Notes: generated by a model from the sequence alone, not told the origin. Shown: positions 37,237 to 47,357, numbered from the stretch's first letter. The stretch: DNA of 64,000 bases from Polynucleobacter sp. MWH-Loch1C5 (GCF_018881775.1 NZ_JACVPR010000001.1:682001-746000), one strand, 5' to 3'. Numbers and translations: made by a program.

Positions 37237-37824
37237 TTATAGACTTCCCTTAGTAGACGGCACGACTCCACCTGCACGTGGATCGAGTTCTAAAGCCATG
37301 CGTAGCGCACGACCAAATGCTTTGAAGACTGTTTCAATTTGGTGGTGCGCATTGATACCGCGAATATTGTCGATATGCAAAGTCACGCCCGCATGGTTGA
37401 CAAAGCCGCGGAAGAATTCAATAGTCAAATCAACATCAAAGTCACCAACGCGTGCACGTGTGAAAGGCACATGGAACTCAAGGCCTGGGCGACCTGAAAA
37501 ATCAATCACCACTCTTGATAAAGTCTCATCCAACGGCACATAAGAGTGGCCATAGCGTGTAATTCCTTTTTTGTCTCCCACAGCTTTAGCGATGGCTTGA
37601 CCTAAGGTAATACCGATATCTTCTACGGTGTGGTGATCATCAATATGCGTGTCACCCTTGGCCTTGACGGTCAGGTCAACCATGCCATGACGGGCGATTT
37701 GATCCAACATATGGTCCAAAAAAGGCACGCCGGACTGCAAATCTGCACGACCAGTGCCGTCCAAATTGAGGTCAATCTCAATTTGAGTCTCTGAGGTATT
37801 GCGTTTGACGTTCACTTGTCTCAT
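37237..37824 (-). CDS. hisB: Imidazoleglycerol-phosphate dehydratase (monofunctional)
   Basis: Dehydrates imidazole glycerol phosphate. The 195-residue protein has the two manganese-binding repeats [11 protein letters not shown] and [21 protein letters not shown], and no phosphatase domain is fused. Because the neighbour hisC is inverted, hisB must be read from a promoter in the 119-bp divergent gap and is the first gene of a hisBHAFIE-hinT-tatABC unit. Confidence 0.96.
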   Translation of the reverse strand: MRQVNVKRNTSETQIEIDLNLDGTGRADLQSGVPFLDHMLDQIARHGMVDLTVKAKGDTHIDDHHTVEDIGITLGQAIAKAVGDKKGITRYGHSYVPLDETLSRVVIDFSGRPGLEFHVPFTRARVGDFDVDLTIEFFRGFVNHAGVTLHIDNIRGINAHHQIETVFKAFGRALRMALELDPRAGGVVPSTKGSL

Positions 37825-37943
37825 GCCGTAATGATATCACCCCTTCCCCGTTTTGCTAGTTTGGATCATGATAAAAGGCAGGCTTTTCAACCACTTGAGC
37901 CAAAAACGAGGAAAATAGAGTTTTTGCTAATGTTGAGTGCATC

Positions 37944-39005
37944 ATGAGTCGCTTTTGGAGTAAAACTGTTCAAGAACTAACCCCCTATGTTCCTGGGGAA
38001 CAGCCCAAGCTCACGCAACTCATCAAACTCAACACCAATGAGAGTCCCTATGGGCCCTCCCCGAAAGCTATTGCAGCGATTAGCCAAGCTAATAGCGAAC
38101 TCTTACGTTTGTACCCAGACCCAAACTCCGATGCTTTAAAACAGTGTATTGCTCGGAATTATCACTTGCAAGCCAATCAGGTGTTTGTGGGTAACGGTTC
38201 AGATGAGGTTTTAGCGCATGTATTTTTAGGCTTACTCAAACACGACAAAGCGATTCTGTTTCCGGATATCACCTACAGTTTTTATCCTGTCTATTGCAAG
38301 CTCTATGGGATTGATTTTGAGACAGTGCCACTTAATGCTGAGTTTGCGATTGATATCAAAACCTACCTAGGTAAAGCCAACGGTGGAATTATTTTCCCCA
38401 ACCCCAATGCACCAACCGGTCGCGCCCTAGCCTTAAGTGATATTCGTGAGTTACTTGAACATAATACAGAGAGCGTAGTCGTGGTCGATGAAGCTTATGT
38501 TGACTTTGGTACTGAATCAGCCAGCACTTTGATTAATCAATACCACAACCTCTTGGTATCACACACCCTATCTAAATCAAGAGCTTTAGCAGGTCTGCGT
38601 GTTGGCTATGCCATGGGTCATGCTGATTTGATTGCTGGTTTAGAACGAGTCAAGAATAGTTTTAACTCTTACCCGATTGATCGCCTGGCAATGGCTGGGG
38701 CAATTGCGGCCATCGATGATCAAAAGCATTTAGAAACAATCAGCTCAGCAGTCATCAAAAGTCGCGAGGCCCTGATCGCAGATTTGAATCAGCTAGGCTT
38801 TGAAACGATTCCATCCCAAGCGAACTTTATTTTCACCTGCCACCCCAAACACGATGCAGGTCAATTGGCTCAGGCCTTACGTGAGCGTCACATCATCGTG
38901 CGACACTTTAAGCAAACTCGTATCGATCAATACCTACGCATCACAATTGGTACCGATGAGCAGTGCGCAGCCTTAGTCAAAGCACTTCAAGCAATTTTGG
39001 CTTAA
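37944..39005 (+). CDS. hisC: Histidinol-phosphate aminotransferase, inverted within the his cluster
   Basis: PLP-dependent fold type I aminotransferase making histidinol phosphate. The 353 residues contain [48 protein letters not shown] and the PLP lysine in [16 protein letters not shown]. The N-terminus ([19 protein letters not shown]) resembles, from memory, the HisC type of Pseudomonas and the second, unlinked hisC copies of Burkholderiales rather than the usual operon copy. It is on the opposite strand from all other his genes here, diverging from hisB and converging on hisD with a 19-bp gap. Function is likely normal; the position is unusual. Confidence 0.95.
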   Translation: MSRFWSKTVQELTPYVPGEQPKLTQLIKLNTNESPYGPSPKAIAAISQANSELLRLYPDPNSDALKQCIARNYHLQANQVFVGNGSDEVLAHVFLGLLKHDKAILFPDITYSFYPVYCKLYGIDFETVPLNAEFAIDIKTYLGKANGGIIFPNPNAPTGRALALSDIRELLEHNTESVVVVDEAYVDFGTESASTLINQYHNLLVSHTLSKSRALAGLRVGYAMGHADLIAGLERVKNSFNSYPIDRLAMAGAIAAIDDQKHLETISSAVIKSREALIADLNQLGFETIPSQANFIFTCHPKHDAGQLAQALRERHIIVRHFKQTRIDQYLRITIGTDEQCAALVKALQAILA

Positions 39006-39024
39006 TTTTTAGTTAGCTTTTAGT

Positions 39025-40359
39025 TTATTGCTTAGAGTTCTTAAGGCGCATCTCAGCTGCCCTAGCGTGAGCTTGCAGACCTTCACCATGGGCGAGCACA
39101 CTTGCGATATGTCCAAGTTGATCGGCACCTTCAGCACTCACTTCAATCATGCTCGAGCGTTTGACAAAGTCATAGACGCCCAAGGGTGAAGAAAAACGTG
39201 CCGTGCGCATGGTTGGCAATACATGATTAGGGCCGGCACAGTAATCGCCCAGAGATTCTGAGGTATATGGGCCCATGAAGATCGCGCCTGCATGACGAAT
39301 TTGCTCGGCCCAATGACGTGGGTTTTCTGCACAAATTTCCAAGTGTTCTGCAGCAATCGAATTCGCAATCTCACAAGCCTCACCCATATCTCTAACCTGA
39401 ATCAATGCGCCACGCCCTGTTAAAGATGCGTGAATCACGTCACGTCTTGGCATGTCATTGATTAAGCGATTGATACTCTCTTGAACCTGTTCAATAAATT
39501 GAGCATCAGGGCACAAGAGTATGGATTGCGCCAGCTCATCATGTTCAGCCTGCGAGAACAAGTCCATCGCAATCCAATCAGGATTTGTTTTGCCATCACA
39601 GAGTACTAAGATTTCTGATGGGCCGGCAATCATATCAATACCGACCGTACCAAATACACGACGCTTTGCAGCAGCCACATAGGCATTACCTGGGCCAACG
39701 ATCTTATCTACTGCTGGAATAGTTTCCGTGCCAAAAGCCAGAGCCCCTACCGCTTGTGCACCACCAATCGTAAAGGCACGATCCACACCAGCAACTGCAG
39801 CGGCGGCCAATACGAGAGGGTTCTTCGTACCATCTGGGGTAGGTACCACCATGATGACTTCTTTCACACCAGCAACTTTGGCTGGCATTGCGTTCATCAG
39901 TACTGACGACGGATAGGCAGCCTTACCACCCGGCACATATAAGCCGACACGATCTAAAGGGGTTACCTTTTGACCTAAACGAGTACCATGCTCATCCGCA
40001 TAATCCCAAGAGTGACAACCAGACTCTTGCTTTTGTTTTTCGTGATAACTCTTCACACGCGCTGCAGCTGCCTCTAGGGCAGTGCGTTGCTCAACAGGCA
40101 AACTAGCGAGCGCTTGCTGAAGATCGGCTTGCCTTAACTCCAAGGCTGAGACGCTCTTGGCTTGCTCAGCACTGAGGCGATCAAAGCGCTGGGTGTACTC
40201 TAAAACAGCAGCATCACCCCTTGCTTTAACGTCGGCCAAGATTTTTGCTGCCGCTTGATCAATCGCCTCATCATCAGCTTCTGAAAAAGCCAATAGCATC
40301 TTCAACTGATTTTTAAAATCAGCGGTTTGGCTATTGAAGCGTTGAACAGGGCAGCTCAT
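39025..40359 (-). CDS. hisD: Histidinol dehydrogenase
   Basis: Oxidises histidinol to histidine in two NAD-dependent steps using zinc. The 444 residues have [64 protein letters not shown] and [12 protein letters not shown] with the zinc and catalytic residues, and [28 protein letters not shown] at the C-terminus. It lies 27 bp after hisG on the same strand and ends facing hisC. Confidence 0.96.
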   Translation of the reverse strand: MSCPVQRFNSQTADFKNQLKMLLAFSEADDEAIDQAAAKILADVKARGDAAVLEYTQRFDRLSAEQAKSVSALELRQADLQQALASLPVEQRTALEAAAARVKSYHEKQKQESGCHSWDYADEHGTRLGQKVTPLDRVGLYVPGGKAAYPSSVLMNAMPAKVAGVKEVIMVVPTPDGTKNPLVLAAAAVAGVDRAFTIGGAQAVGALAFGTETIPAVDKIVGPGNAYVAAAKRRVFGTVGIDMIAGPSEILVLCDGKTNPDWIAMDLFSQAEHDELAQSILLCPDAQFIEQVQESINRLINDMPRRDVIHASLTGRGALIQVRDMGEACEIANSIAAEHLEICAENPRHWAEQIRHAGAIFMGPYTSESLGDYCAGPNHVLPTMRTARFSSPLGVYDFVKRSSMIEVSAEGADQLGHIASVLAHGEGLQAHARAAEMRLKNSKQ

Positions 40360-40386
40360 GATTTTTTAATCGATCTCAATTTCGTT

Positions 40387-41028
40387 TTAAGCAGTTTGTG
40401 CAAAAGCATCTAAAAACGGTTGTAGTTCTGCACGACGACGCTTGTAAGCAGCTTGATTGATCACTAAGCGTGAACTAATTTCTTTAATCACTTCGACTTC
40501 TTTTAGTCGATTGGCTTTCAGAGTATTACCGGTGGAAACTAAATCAACAATCGCATCTGCTAGTCCGACAAGTGGTCCTAACTCCATCGAGCCATAGAGC
40601 TTAATAAGGTCAACGTGCATACCCTTATTGGCGAAGTGTTCGCGAGCCTGTTGCACATACTTGGTAACGACCTTAAGACGTGCGCCTTGGCGTACCGCAC
40701 TGAGGTAATCAAAATCGTCTCTTACGGCGACTGACATGCGGCATTGGGCGATTCCTAAATCAATCGGGGCATATAAACCGTCCATACCATGCTCAGCAAG
40801 TACGTCATAACCAGCCACACCAAAATCAGCAGCGCCATATTGAATATAAGTTGGTACATCAGAGGCGCGCACAATGATGACTCTTAATTTAGGATTGGAA
40901 GTCCCAAGAATCAGTTTGCGCGATTTCTCAGGATCATCAGCCACAGTGATACCTGCCTTAGCGAGCATAGGCATGGTTTCTTCAAAGATGCGGCCTTTTG
41001 AGAGCGCGAGGGTCAGAATTTCAGACAT
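40387..41028 (-). CDS. hisG: ATP phosphoribosyltransferase, short form
   Basis: First enzyme of histidine synthesis, joining ATP and PRPP. At 213 residues it is the short form that lacks the C-terminal regulatory domain and needs the HisZ subunit; hisZ is not in the window. Motifs are [36 protein letters not shown] and the PRPP loop [17 protein letters not shown] hairpin separates it from murA, and an AATAAT hexamer 6 nt before its ATG may start a separate, leaderless message. Confidence 0.95.
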   Translation of the reverse strand: MSEILTLALSKGRIFEETMPMLAKAGITVADDPEKSRKLILGTSNPKLRVIIVRASDVPTYIQYGAADFGVAGYDVLAEHGMDGLYAPIDLGIAQCRMSVAVRDDFDYLSAVRQGARLKVVTKYVQQAREHFANKGMHVDLIKLYGSMELGPLVGLADAIVDLVSTGNTLKANRLKEVEVIKEISSRLVINQAAYKRRRAELQPFLDAFAQTA

Positions 41029-41049
41029 GACTCTATTATTTCATGCTTT

Positions 41050-41069
41050 GCGGGTCTTATCAGACCCGC
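41050..41069 (-). other. Hairpin between murA and hisG
   Basis: GCGGGTCT and AGACCCGC form a perfect 8-bp stem with a TATC loop in the 67-bp murA-hisG gap. No T-run follows on the minus strand, so it may be an mRNA-stability or processing element rather than a full terminator. Confidence 0.55.
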
Positions 41070-41095
41070 TCAGGTTTATTTAGAAATATCAGGGC

Positions 41096-42379
41096 TTACT
41101 GGATACGGCTGATATTGGCGCCTACAGCTGCCAATTTTCTTTCCATACGGTCATAACCACGGTCAAGATGATAGATACGATCTACTATGGTTTCACCTTG
41201 AGCAGCTAAACCAGCAATTACTAGACTGGCTGAGGCCCTTAGATCTGTGGCCATAACAATGGCACCAGACAAATGATTAACCCCCTCGGTCATTGCCGTA
41301 TTGCCTTCAATCGCGATTTGGGCTCCGAGGCGATTGAGCTCTTGAACGTGCATGAAGCGATTCTCGAAAATAGTTTCGGTCACTCGTGAACTACCCTGAG
41401 CAATGGCATTCATGGCCATGAACTGCGCTTGCATATCCGTGGGGAAAGCTGGGTATTCAGAAGTTCTAAAACTAACCGCCTTAGGTCTTTGCTTGATTTG
41501 TACATGAATCCAGTTATCCCCAGTCTTGATCGACAAACCTGCTTCACGTAATTTTTCAATGACGGCATCTAAAGTATCAGGACGCGCATTCTTTAGTAGC
41601 AAGTCTGCACCTGTCTCACCCATAATGGCTGCAGCACACATGAAGGTGCCTGTTTCGATACGGTCAGCAATCACGGCATGTTGGGCCCCATGCAGCTTGG
41701 CCACACCTTCAATCACCAATTTATCGGTACCTATGCCACTAATCTTTGCGCCCATTTTGACGAGTAATTCTGCCAAATCAGTAACCTCAGGCTCACGCGC
41801 TGCATTCTCAAGGACGGTTTTTCCTTGCGCCAAGACAGCGGCCATTAAAAGATTTTCTGTTCCCGTGACTGTGATCATATCGGTCACAATCTTGGCGCCC
41901 TGCAGCGCTTTGTGGCCCTCGCCAAAACTAGCCTGTATATAGCCATGCTCAATGCTAATCGCCGCGCCCATAGCCTTTAAGCCTTTGATATGTTGGTCTA
42001 CAGGCCTTGCCCCAATCGCACAACCACCAGGTAGCGAAACTTTGGCACGACCAAAGCGTGCTAACAGTGGCCCCAAAACCAAGATAGAAGCCCGCATGGT
42101 TTTCACAAGCTCATAAGAGGCTTCTGGAGTATGAATATCTGAAGCATCCAAAATCACGACCGAGCGATCATCAGGCTTAGGGAAAGTAACTTTCAAACCC
42201 ATCTGCATCAAAATCTTCAGAATCGTTCTCACGTCCTGAAGATCAGGAAGATTAGATAGCTGAACAGGCTGATCAGTCAGTAGTGCGGCACACAAAATGG
42301 GCAGAGCAGCATTTTTTGCCCCTGCAATTTGAATCTCGCCAGCAAGTGCTTGGCCACCAAGTATGCGTAATTTATCCAT
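41096..42379 (-). CDS. murA: UDP-N-acetylglucosamine 1-carboxyvinyltransferase
   Basis: Transfers enolpyruvate to UDP-GlcNAc, the first committed step of peptidoglycan synthesis and the fosfomycin target. The protein (427 residues from the ATG at 42379) has the UDP-GlcNAc lysine in [11 protein letters not shown], the active-site loop [13 protein letters not shown] with the Cys that fosfomycin alkylates, and [16 protein letters not shown]. An ATG at 42388 would add three residues. The start codon lies at the foot of a hairpin (42378-42401). It follows ibaG by 26 bp, the conserved ibaG-murA order. Confidence 0.95.
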   Translation of the reverse strand: MDKLRILGGQALAGEIQIAGAKNAALPILCAALLTDQPVQLSNLPDLQDVRTILKILMQMGLKVTFPKPDDRSVVILDASDIHTPEASYELVKTMRASILVLGPLLARFGRAKVSLPGGCAIGARPVDQHIKGLKAMGAAISIEHGYIQASFGEGHKALQGAKIVTDMITVTGTENLLMAAVLAQGKTVLENAAREPEVTDLAELLVKMGAKISGIGTDKLVIEGVAKLHGAQHAVIADRIETGTFMCAAAIMGETGADLLLKNARPDTLDAVIEKLREAGLSIKTGDNWIHVQIKQRPKAVSFRTSEYPAFPTDMQAQFMAMNAIAQGSSRVTETIFENRFMHVQELNRLGAQIAIEGNTAMTEGVNHLSGAIVMATDLRASASLVIAGLAAQGETIVDRIYHLDRGYDRMERKLAAVGANISRIQ

Positions 42380-42401
42380 GCGCCACATTGTAGTGGCGCA
42401 T
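42378..42401 (-). promoter_or_regulatory. Inverted repeat covering the murA start
   Basis: ATGCGCCAC (42378-42386) and GTGGCGCAT (42393-42401) pair perfectly around ATTGTA. In the mRNA the hairpin takes in the ribosome-binding region and part of the start codon, so murA translation may depend on ribosomes arriving from ibaG, whose stop is 5 nt before the hairpin. Confidence 0.6.
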
Positions 42402-42405
42402 GGAC

Positions 42406-42642
42406 CTAAGCCTGAAATTCTTCGGGAGTTAAGGTTTTAAATGAAAGCGCATGAATTTCTGCTTTCATACGATCGCCAAGTACGGCGTAAACTTTTTGAT
42501 GTCTTTGCACAGGTCTTAAACCCTGAAACTCAGGACTAACAATGGTTGCAAAAAAGTGTTGACCATCGCCTTCAACTTCAATATGGGTGCAATTTAATCC
42601 CGCTTGAATATAGGCTTTCACTTGTTCTGGAGTGGGTAGCAT
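42406..42642 (-). CDS. ibaG: BolA-family protein IbaG
   Basis: A 78-residue BolA-like protein with [34 protein letters not shown] and [26 protein letters not shown], including the conserved cysteine and histidine that can share an iron-sulfur cluster with a CGFS glutaredoxin (grxD is at 14.3 kb). Its place directly before murA supports IbaG rather than BolA itself. Confidence 0.9.
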   Translation of the reverse strand: MLPTPEQVKAYIQAGLNCTHIEVEGDGQHFFATIVSPEFQGLRPVQRHQKVYAVLGDRMKAEIHALSFKTLTPEEFQA

Positions 42643-42683
42643 GATTTAAGTATTTATTAGTTCAATCTGTACTGCTGATCTGA

Positions 42684-43505
42684 TTAGTGTCTTAATTTAT
42701 AGCCTTTAGCCAACATACGAATCGCAATGCTAGCCACAATGAGAAAGAATGTTGCCACAATCGCTAAAGACATCCAGGGAGATACATCAGAAACCCCAAA
42801 GAAGCCGTACCTAAAGCCATCAATCATGTAAAAGAATGGATTGAAATGAGAAATGGTTTGCCAAATACTAGGTAAGGTATGTATCGAGTAGAAGACGCCT
42901 GAGAGCATGGTGGCAGGCATGATGAAGAAGTTCTGAAAGGCTGCTAATTGATCGAACTTTTCTGCCCAAATACCCGCAATCAATCCTAGAGCACCTAGTA
43001 CTGCGGAGCTTAAGAGAGCAAATAAGACGATCCAAAGAATGGCATAGGCTTGTAGATCCACAAAACCGATGGTGGCCATCAGGACTCCGAGACCCACCAC
43101 GACACCGCGCAGCATGGCAGCCAACACATACGCCAAGAAGAACTCCAAATGCGACAAAGGTGCCAAAAGAACAAAAATGAGGTTGCCTGTGATTTTCGAC
43201 TGAATGAGTGATGAGGATGTATTGGCAAATGCATTTTGTAATAAGCTCATCATCACTAAACCCGGAATTAAGAAGGCGGTGTAACTAATCTGTTCATAAA
43301 CTTTCACATGGTCTTCAAGCACATGACCAAAAATCATCATGTACAAAATCGCTGTGAGCACCGGAGCTGCAACAGTCTGAAAACTTACACGCCAAAAACG
43401 TTTCACTTCTTTATAAAAAAGAGCAAAGAAACCGCTTGTCTCCTGAGCCAAAACCGGTATTGAGGTCTTTTGTAGAGTATTTGGCAATTCTTGATGATTA
43501 CTCAT
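42684..43505 (-). CDS. ABC-2 type transporter permease (YadH-like)
   Basis: A 273-residue membrane protein with about six helices and the ABC-2 family pattern (YKEVKRFWRVSFQTVAAPVLTAILYMMIF, FLIPGLVMMSLLQNAF, PLSHLEFFLAYVLAAMLRG, GVFYSIHTLP). The start at 43505 overlaps the ATPase gene by 8 bp, so the two are coupled. The pair resembles YadGH of E. coli, whose cargo is unknown. In Burkholderiales this pair commonly sits between mlaB and ibaG-murA. Confidence 0.88.
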   Translation of the reverse strand: MSNHQELPNTLQKTSIPVLAQETSGFFALFYKEVKRFWRVSFQTVAAPVLTAILYMMIFGHVLEDHVKVYEQISYTAFLIPGLVMMSLLQNAFANTSSSLIQSKITGNLIFVLLAPLSHLEFFLAYVLAAMLRGVVVGLGVLMATIGFVDLQAYAILWIVLFALLSSAVLGALGLIAGIWAEKFDQLAAFQNFFIMPATMLSGVFYSIHTLPSIWQTISHFNPFFYMIDGFRYGFFGVSDVSPWMSLAIVATFFLIVASIAIRMLAKGYKLRH

Positions 43506-44241
43506 GATGGGCCCCTGCCATGATTTGCATGAAAACATCTTCTAAATCAGCTTTACGCTGATCATCATGGCTTACTCTAGCTAATAAGTTCTTAGTCGTA
43601 TCCAGAGCAACAATTTGGCCTTGCTTCATCATCGCTATGCGATGACAAAGTTGTTCTGCCTCTTCCAAATAATGCGTTGTAAGAACGATGGTGTGGCCTT
43701 GTTGATTGAGTCTTGAAATAAATTGCCAAAGCGACTGACGCAACTCAACATCGACTCCTGCAGTGGGCTCATCTAAAACAATCACAGGTGGCCGATGGAC
43801 CAACGCTTGTGCTACCAAAACGCGACGCTTCATGCCGCCAGAGAGTGCGCGCATGTTTTTATTGGCTTTGTCAGTGAGTCCCAAGTTCTCCAGGATTTCA
43901 TCAATCCAGTCGGCGTTATGCTTGATACCAAAGTATCCGGATTGAAACTCTAAGGTTTCTCGCACAGTAAAAAATGGGTCAAAGACGAGCTCTTGTGGAA
44001 CAATTCCTAGACGACGTCTAGCCTCTCTAAATTGGGCTTGCACATCAAAACCCATTAAAGTCGCAAAGCCACTCGTGGGTTTACAAAGGCCAGCCAAGAT
44101 GGAAATCAAAGTCGTCTTACCCGCACCATTGGGGCCTAAGAGTCCAAAGAATTCTCCTTCTTCAATATCTAGGTTAATTGACTGCAAAGCTGTCAAAGAA
44201 CCGTATTGCTTCGTGAGATTTTTAAACGATATCGCGCTCAT
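43498..44241 (-). CDS. ABC-2 type transporter ATPase (YadG-like)
   Basis: A 247-residue nucleotide-binding subunit with Walker A GPNGAGKTT, signature ALSGGMKRR, Walker B VIVLDEPTAGVD and switch TTHYLEEAEQL. It is the partner of the permease overlapping its 3' end and begins 4 bp inside the end of mlaB. An envelope-related cargo is suggested only by its place next to the mla genes. Confidence 0.9.
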   Translation of the reverse strand: MSAISFKNLTKQYGSLTALQSINLDIEEGEFFGLLGPNGAGKTTLISILAGLCKPTSGFATLMGFDVQAQFREARRRLGIVPQELVFDPFFTVRETLEFQSGYFGIKHNADWIDEILENLGLTDKANKNMRALSGGMKRRVLVAQALVHRPPVIVLDEPTAGVDVELRQSLWQFISRLNQQGHTIVLTTHYLEEAEQLCHRIAMMKQGQIVALDTTKNLLARVSHDDQRKADLEDVFMQIMAGAHHE

Positions 44242-44492
44242 TGAGTAACAAATTCTGTAACGCCATAAACCTGGGCCAAGCTTTTAAGCTTTTCTGGGGC
44301 ATTCAGAATTGTGACTTGCTTGGCAGCACGCTTGGCGGCCATGAATAGACTAATAGCACTTGAATCAAATTGCTCTAAGGCCTGACACTCCACAGTGATA
44401 GCATCCCCCGTGTTTGCCAATTGAGTGATGGCATCAATGAGTGCCTCCACATTACTGTGGTCAATCGTTGGGGGGACAACAAAAGTAGGCAT
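44238..44492 (-). CDS. mlaB: STAS-domain protein MlaB
   Basis: A cytoplasmic STAS-fold subunit that stabilises the MlaFE transporter. The 84 residues hold one STAS domain with ALIDAITQLANTGDAITVECQALEQFDSSAISLFMAAKRAAKQ; the Asp-Ser-Ser stretch matches the conserved STAS loop. It lies 1 bp after mlaC and overlaps the ABC ATPase by 4 bp. Confidence 0.85.
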   Translation of the reverse strand: MPTFVVPPTIDHSNVEALIDAITQLANTGDAITVECQALEQFDSSAISLFMAAKRAAKQVTILNAPEKLKSLAQVYGVTEFVTQ

Positions 44493-44493
44493 A

Positions 44494-45123
44494 TTACTTA
44501 CCTGCTGCTAAAGCAGCATTACGTTGCTGTAAAAACTGAACCAATCCTTCAATCCCACCCTTACTGACCTGGTCATTGAATTGGTTACGATAGGACTCAA
44601 CGAGCCAAGCACCCAACACATTGATGTCATAGACTTTCCAACCATCATTGGTTTTCTCGACACGATAGTCAATTTGAATGGGCTCACCCTTGCCAATCAC
44701 CACTGTGCGCACGATGACATCTGTTTCATCTGCTGCAGCTCTAAATGGCTTGTACTGAATCTTTTGATCTCTCACTTGTGCCAAAGCCCCTGAGTAGATC
44801 CGAATCAAAAGATTTTTAAATTCTTGCGTAATTTGCTCTTGTTGTGCAGGTGTAGCTTTATTCCAATTTCTGCCCATTGCTAGGCGAGTTGTTTTCTGAA
44901 AATTAGAATACGGTAGGATTTTTTGATCAACGAGAGTATTAATTTTTCTCAGATCACCGGCTTGTATCGCCTTGTCATTTTTGATGGTATTCATAACATC
45001 TTCAACGACAAACTTGACTAAGCCATCAGCCGTATCTTTATTTTGTGCGTGAGCAAATCCTAGGTTTAATAAACCTAGACAAGCTAAAGTCATCACTCTA
45101 AGAAAATATCGTTTCATTCTCAT
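44494..45123 (-). CDS. mlaC: Phospholipid-binding protein MlaC
   Basis: Periplasmic shuttle carrying phospholipids between the MlaA complex and MlaFEDB. The 209 residues have a signal peptide (about 1-26, ending AHA) and the MlaC/Ttg2D fold with LVDQKILPYSNFQKTTRLAMGRNWNKATPAQQEQITQEFKNLL. A second ATG two codons downstream is also possible. It lies behind mlaA with a 128-bp gap in which I see nothing definite. Confidence 0.92.
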   Translation of the reverse strand: MRMKRYFLRVMTLACLGLLNLGFAHAQNKDTADGLVKFVVEDVMNTIKNDKAIQAGDLRKINTLVDQKILPYSNFQKTTRLAMGRNWNKATPAQQEQITQEFKNLLIRIYSGALAQVRDQKIQYKPFRAAADETDVIVRTVVIGKGEPIQIDYRVEKTNDGWKVYDINVLGAWLVESYRNQFNDQVSKGGIEGLVQFLQQRNAALAAGK

Positions 45124-45251
45124 TCTTTATCCAATCCAACAATCCTATTTACGGGCATAGGCAAGACCCCGCACTATTTATATTGCTATTGTATTGGTTT
45201 ACAGCAGATTAGGCTCTATACACTCCCAAAAACATGGGGGGGAAGGAAAGC

Positions 45252-45998
45252 TTAATCTTCTTCTTTGAGAGGAGGTGGATTGCCATCAAAGACCTGATTA
45301 CGACGGCGCTGTAAATAAGAATCTCTAATAAAGCTGTAGCGATCAAAGGCTGCGGCATCAACCAGTTGTTCAGCATCAAGCAGATTGGCGCGCAAATTAA
45401 TAATACGTAAGCCTGTAATGCCTATCTTCTCATCACTATTAAGACGATCAGAATTAAGTACAAAGTCGGTATAAATATCAAAACCAAAACCCACACCGTC
45501 TCTGACGGTGCTAGGCCCGAAGAAAGGTAAAACGAGGTAGGGGCCTTGAGGGACACCCCAGACCGCGAAAGTTTGACCAAAATCTTCAGGGTGTTTTTCT
45601 AGGCCCATATCGGTGGCTACATCAAAGATACCCAAAATACCCAAGGTTGAGTTCACCACAAAACGACCAATATCACTCACCGCATCCATGGGCTTGCCCT
45701 GCAGGAGATTATGGCCCGCGTTGTAGATATCTAAAATATTCTGAAAAAAGTTTGTAATACCTTTACGAACTGGCTCTGGCAAAACAAAGCGGTAGGCCTC
45801 TGCAACCGGTTTAATAGCGTACTCATCAAGCTTTTGGTTGAACTCAAAGACCCCACGATTAAAACCTTCTAAGGGATCAATCTTCGCAACACGCTCACTC
45901 TGTGGTGCCACAGTAGCGCAAGCAGATAAAACCAGCACACCTGCAACTAATATTAAGCGCTGCATGCTAAAGGTCCAAAATTTAGCCAAGAGTTTCAT
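45252..45998 (-). CDS. mlaA: Outer-membrane lipoprotein MlaA (VacJ)
   Basis: Removes misplaced phospholipids from the outer leaflet of the outer membrane. It has a lipoprotein signal with lipobox LSAC, then DPLEGFNRGVFEFNQKLDEYAIKPVAEAYR and GFGFDIYTDFVLN of the family. The ATG at 45998 gives 248 residues; an ATG at 45965 that leaves a minimal 15-residue signal, and a TTG at 46013, are alternatives. In enterics mlaA is unlinked; here it is inside mlaFEDACB, as is usual in betaproteobacteria. Confidence 0.92.
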   Translation of the reverse strand: MKLLAKFWTFSMQRLILVAGVLVLSACATVAPQSERVAKIDPLEGFNRGVFEFNQKLDEYAIKPVAEAYRFVLPEPVRKGITNFFQNILDIYNAGHNLLQGKPMDAVSDIGRFVVNSTLGILGIFDVATDMGLEKHPEDFGQTFAVWGVPQGPYLVLPFFGPSTVRDGVGFGFDIYTDFVLNSDRLNSDEKIGITGLRIINLRANLLDAEQLVDAAAFDRYSFIRDSYLQRRRNQVFDGNPPPLKEED

Positions 45999-46059
45999 GA
46001 TTGTTTCACTCAATTTTTTTTATTAATGAATCGATAACTCTTCTATGTATTGCTATAAC

Positions 46060-46530
46060 TTATTTTTTATCTGGGGTTTCCGAAGCTTTGTTGTATAGAA
46101 ATTGTCCGATTAAGTTTTCTAGAACGATCGCTGATTGAGTTTGCGTTAACTTACTACCCTGGGCAATCATAGCCTCATCACCACCGGCCTCTAAACCAAC
46201 ATACTGCTCACCTAGAAGACCTGAAGTCAAAATTTTTGCTGAAGTATCTTTAGGAAATTTATAACGCTCTTCTAGGGCTAGAACGACAGTTGCTTGATAA
46301 CTTTGATCATCAAAACGAATTTCTTTAACGCGACCAACAACAACACCGGCACTCTTAACAGGTGCCCGAGGCTTTAAACCACCGATATTGTCAAAACGTG
46401 CGCTCACCTCATAGGTTGGCTGGAAAGTAAATGAACTCATATTGCCGGCTTTTAAGGCAAGAAACAATAGCGCCAAAATGCCTAAGACAACAAATAAACC
46501 AACCCAGATATCTAATGTTTGTTTTTTCAT
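46060..46530 (-). CDS. mlaD: MCE-domain protein MlaD
   Basis: Inner-membrane anchored MCE protein forming the hexameric ring of the MlaFEDB transporter. The 156 residues have an N-terminal helix (about 8-27) and one MCE domain with NIGGLKPRAPVKSAGVVVGRV and GLLGEQYVGLEAGG. It follows mlaE by 38 bp. Confidence 0.94.
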   Translation of the reverse strand: MKKQTLDIWVGLFVVLGILALLFLALKAGNMSSFTFQPTYEVSARFDNIGGLKPRAPVKSAGVVVGRVKEIRFDDQSYQATVVLALEERYKFPKDTSAKILTSGLLGEQYVGLEAGGDEAMIAQGSKLTQTQSAIVLENLIGQFLYNKASETPDKK

Positions 46531-46568
46531 AATCGATTACAAAATCTATAAACCTTTATAACACCTTT

Positions 46569-47357
46569 TTAGCTAGAGAACATCACAGCTGTTAAAAGGA
46601 AGTCCAAACCTAACACCGCCAAAGAAGCAATCACCACGGTGCGCGTTGTGGCTCTTGCCACACCTTCAGGGGTGGGCTTTGCTTCATAGCCTTGGTAAAG
46701 CGCAATAAATGTCACCGCAATACCAAAGACAAAACTCTTGATCACACCATTACCCACGTCTTTCACTACATCTACGCCCGCTTGCATTTGTGACCAGAAT
46801 GCCCCGTCGTCTACACCAATCAAAGGCACGCCCACGAGATAACCTCCCATGACACCTACTGCGCTAAAAATAGCAGCCAAGATAGGCATCGCAATAATGC
46901 CTGCCCATAGGCGCGGGGCAATGACTCTAGATAATGGGTCAACAGCCATCATTTCCATGGCAGAGAGTTGTTCACCGGCTTTCATGAGACCAATCTCGGC
47001 GGTGAGTGATGTGCCAGCGCGTCCCGCAAACAAGAGTGCGGTGACTACAGGGCCTAGCTCTCTAACCAATGACAGCGCCACTAAAAGTCCTAAGGCTTGT
47101 TCAGACCCATAACGATTTAATGTGTAATAGCCTTGTAAACCCAGAACAAAACCAACAAACAGTCCTGAGACAGCAATGATGACAAATGAGTAGTTGCCGA
47201 CAAAATGTATTTGGTCGCTCACTAAACGAGGTCTTTTGAGTAATGGTGCTGAGCGGCGCATGATGGTTACGAACATGCGTGAGGCAAAACCTAAACCCGC
47301 GAGATTTTCTCTGACAAAAGCACCAAGACTAGCTAAAGATTGAAGTACGGGATTCAT
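46569..47357 (-). CDS. mlaE: Phospholipid ABC transporter permease MlaE
   Basis: Permease of the Mla transporter. The 262 residues have about five helices and the MlaE signature (GLFVGFVLGLQGYYTLNRYGSEQALGLLVALSLVRELGPVVTALLFAGRAGTSLTAEIGLMKAGEQL). It overlaps the mlaF stop by 4 bp (ATGA), so translation is coupled. Confidence 0.95.
   Translation of the reverse strand: MNPVLQSLASLGAFVRENLAGLGFASRMFVTIMRRSAPLLKRPRLVSDQIHFVGNYSFVIIAVSGLFVGFVLGLQGYYTLNRYGSEQALGLLVALSLVRELGPVVTALLFAGRAGTSLTAEIGLMKAGEQLSAMEMMAVDPLSRVIAPRLWAGIIAMPILAAIFSAVGVMGGYLVGVPLIGVDDGAFWSQMQAGVDVVKDVGNGVIKSFVFGIAVTFIALYQGYEAKPTPEGVARATTRTVVIASLAVLGLDFLLTAVMFSS

Noticed and set aside
41526..41942. 138-codon open frame on the plus strand inside murA
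   Set aside because: Antisense shadow of a gene with complete MurA motifs; Ser- and Ala-rich translation typical of complementary coding DNA.
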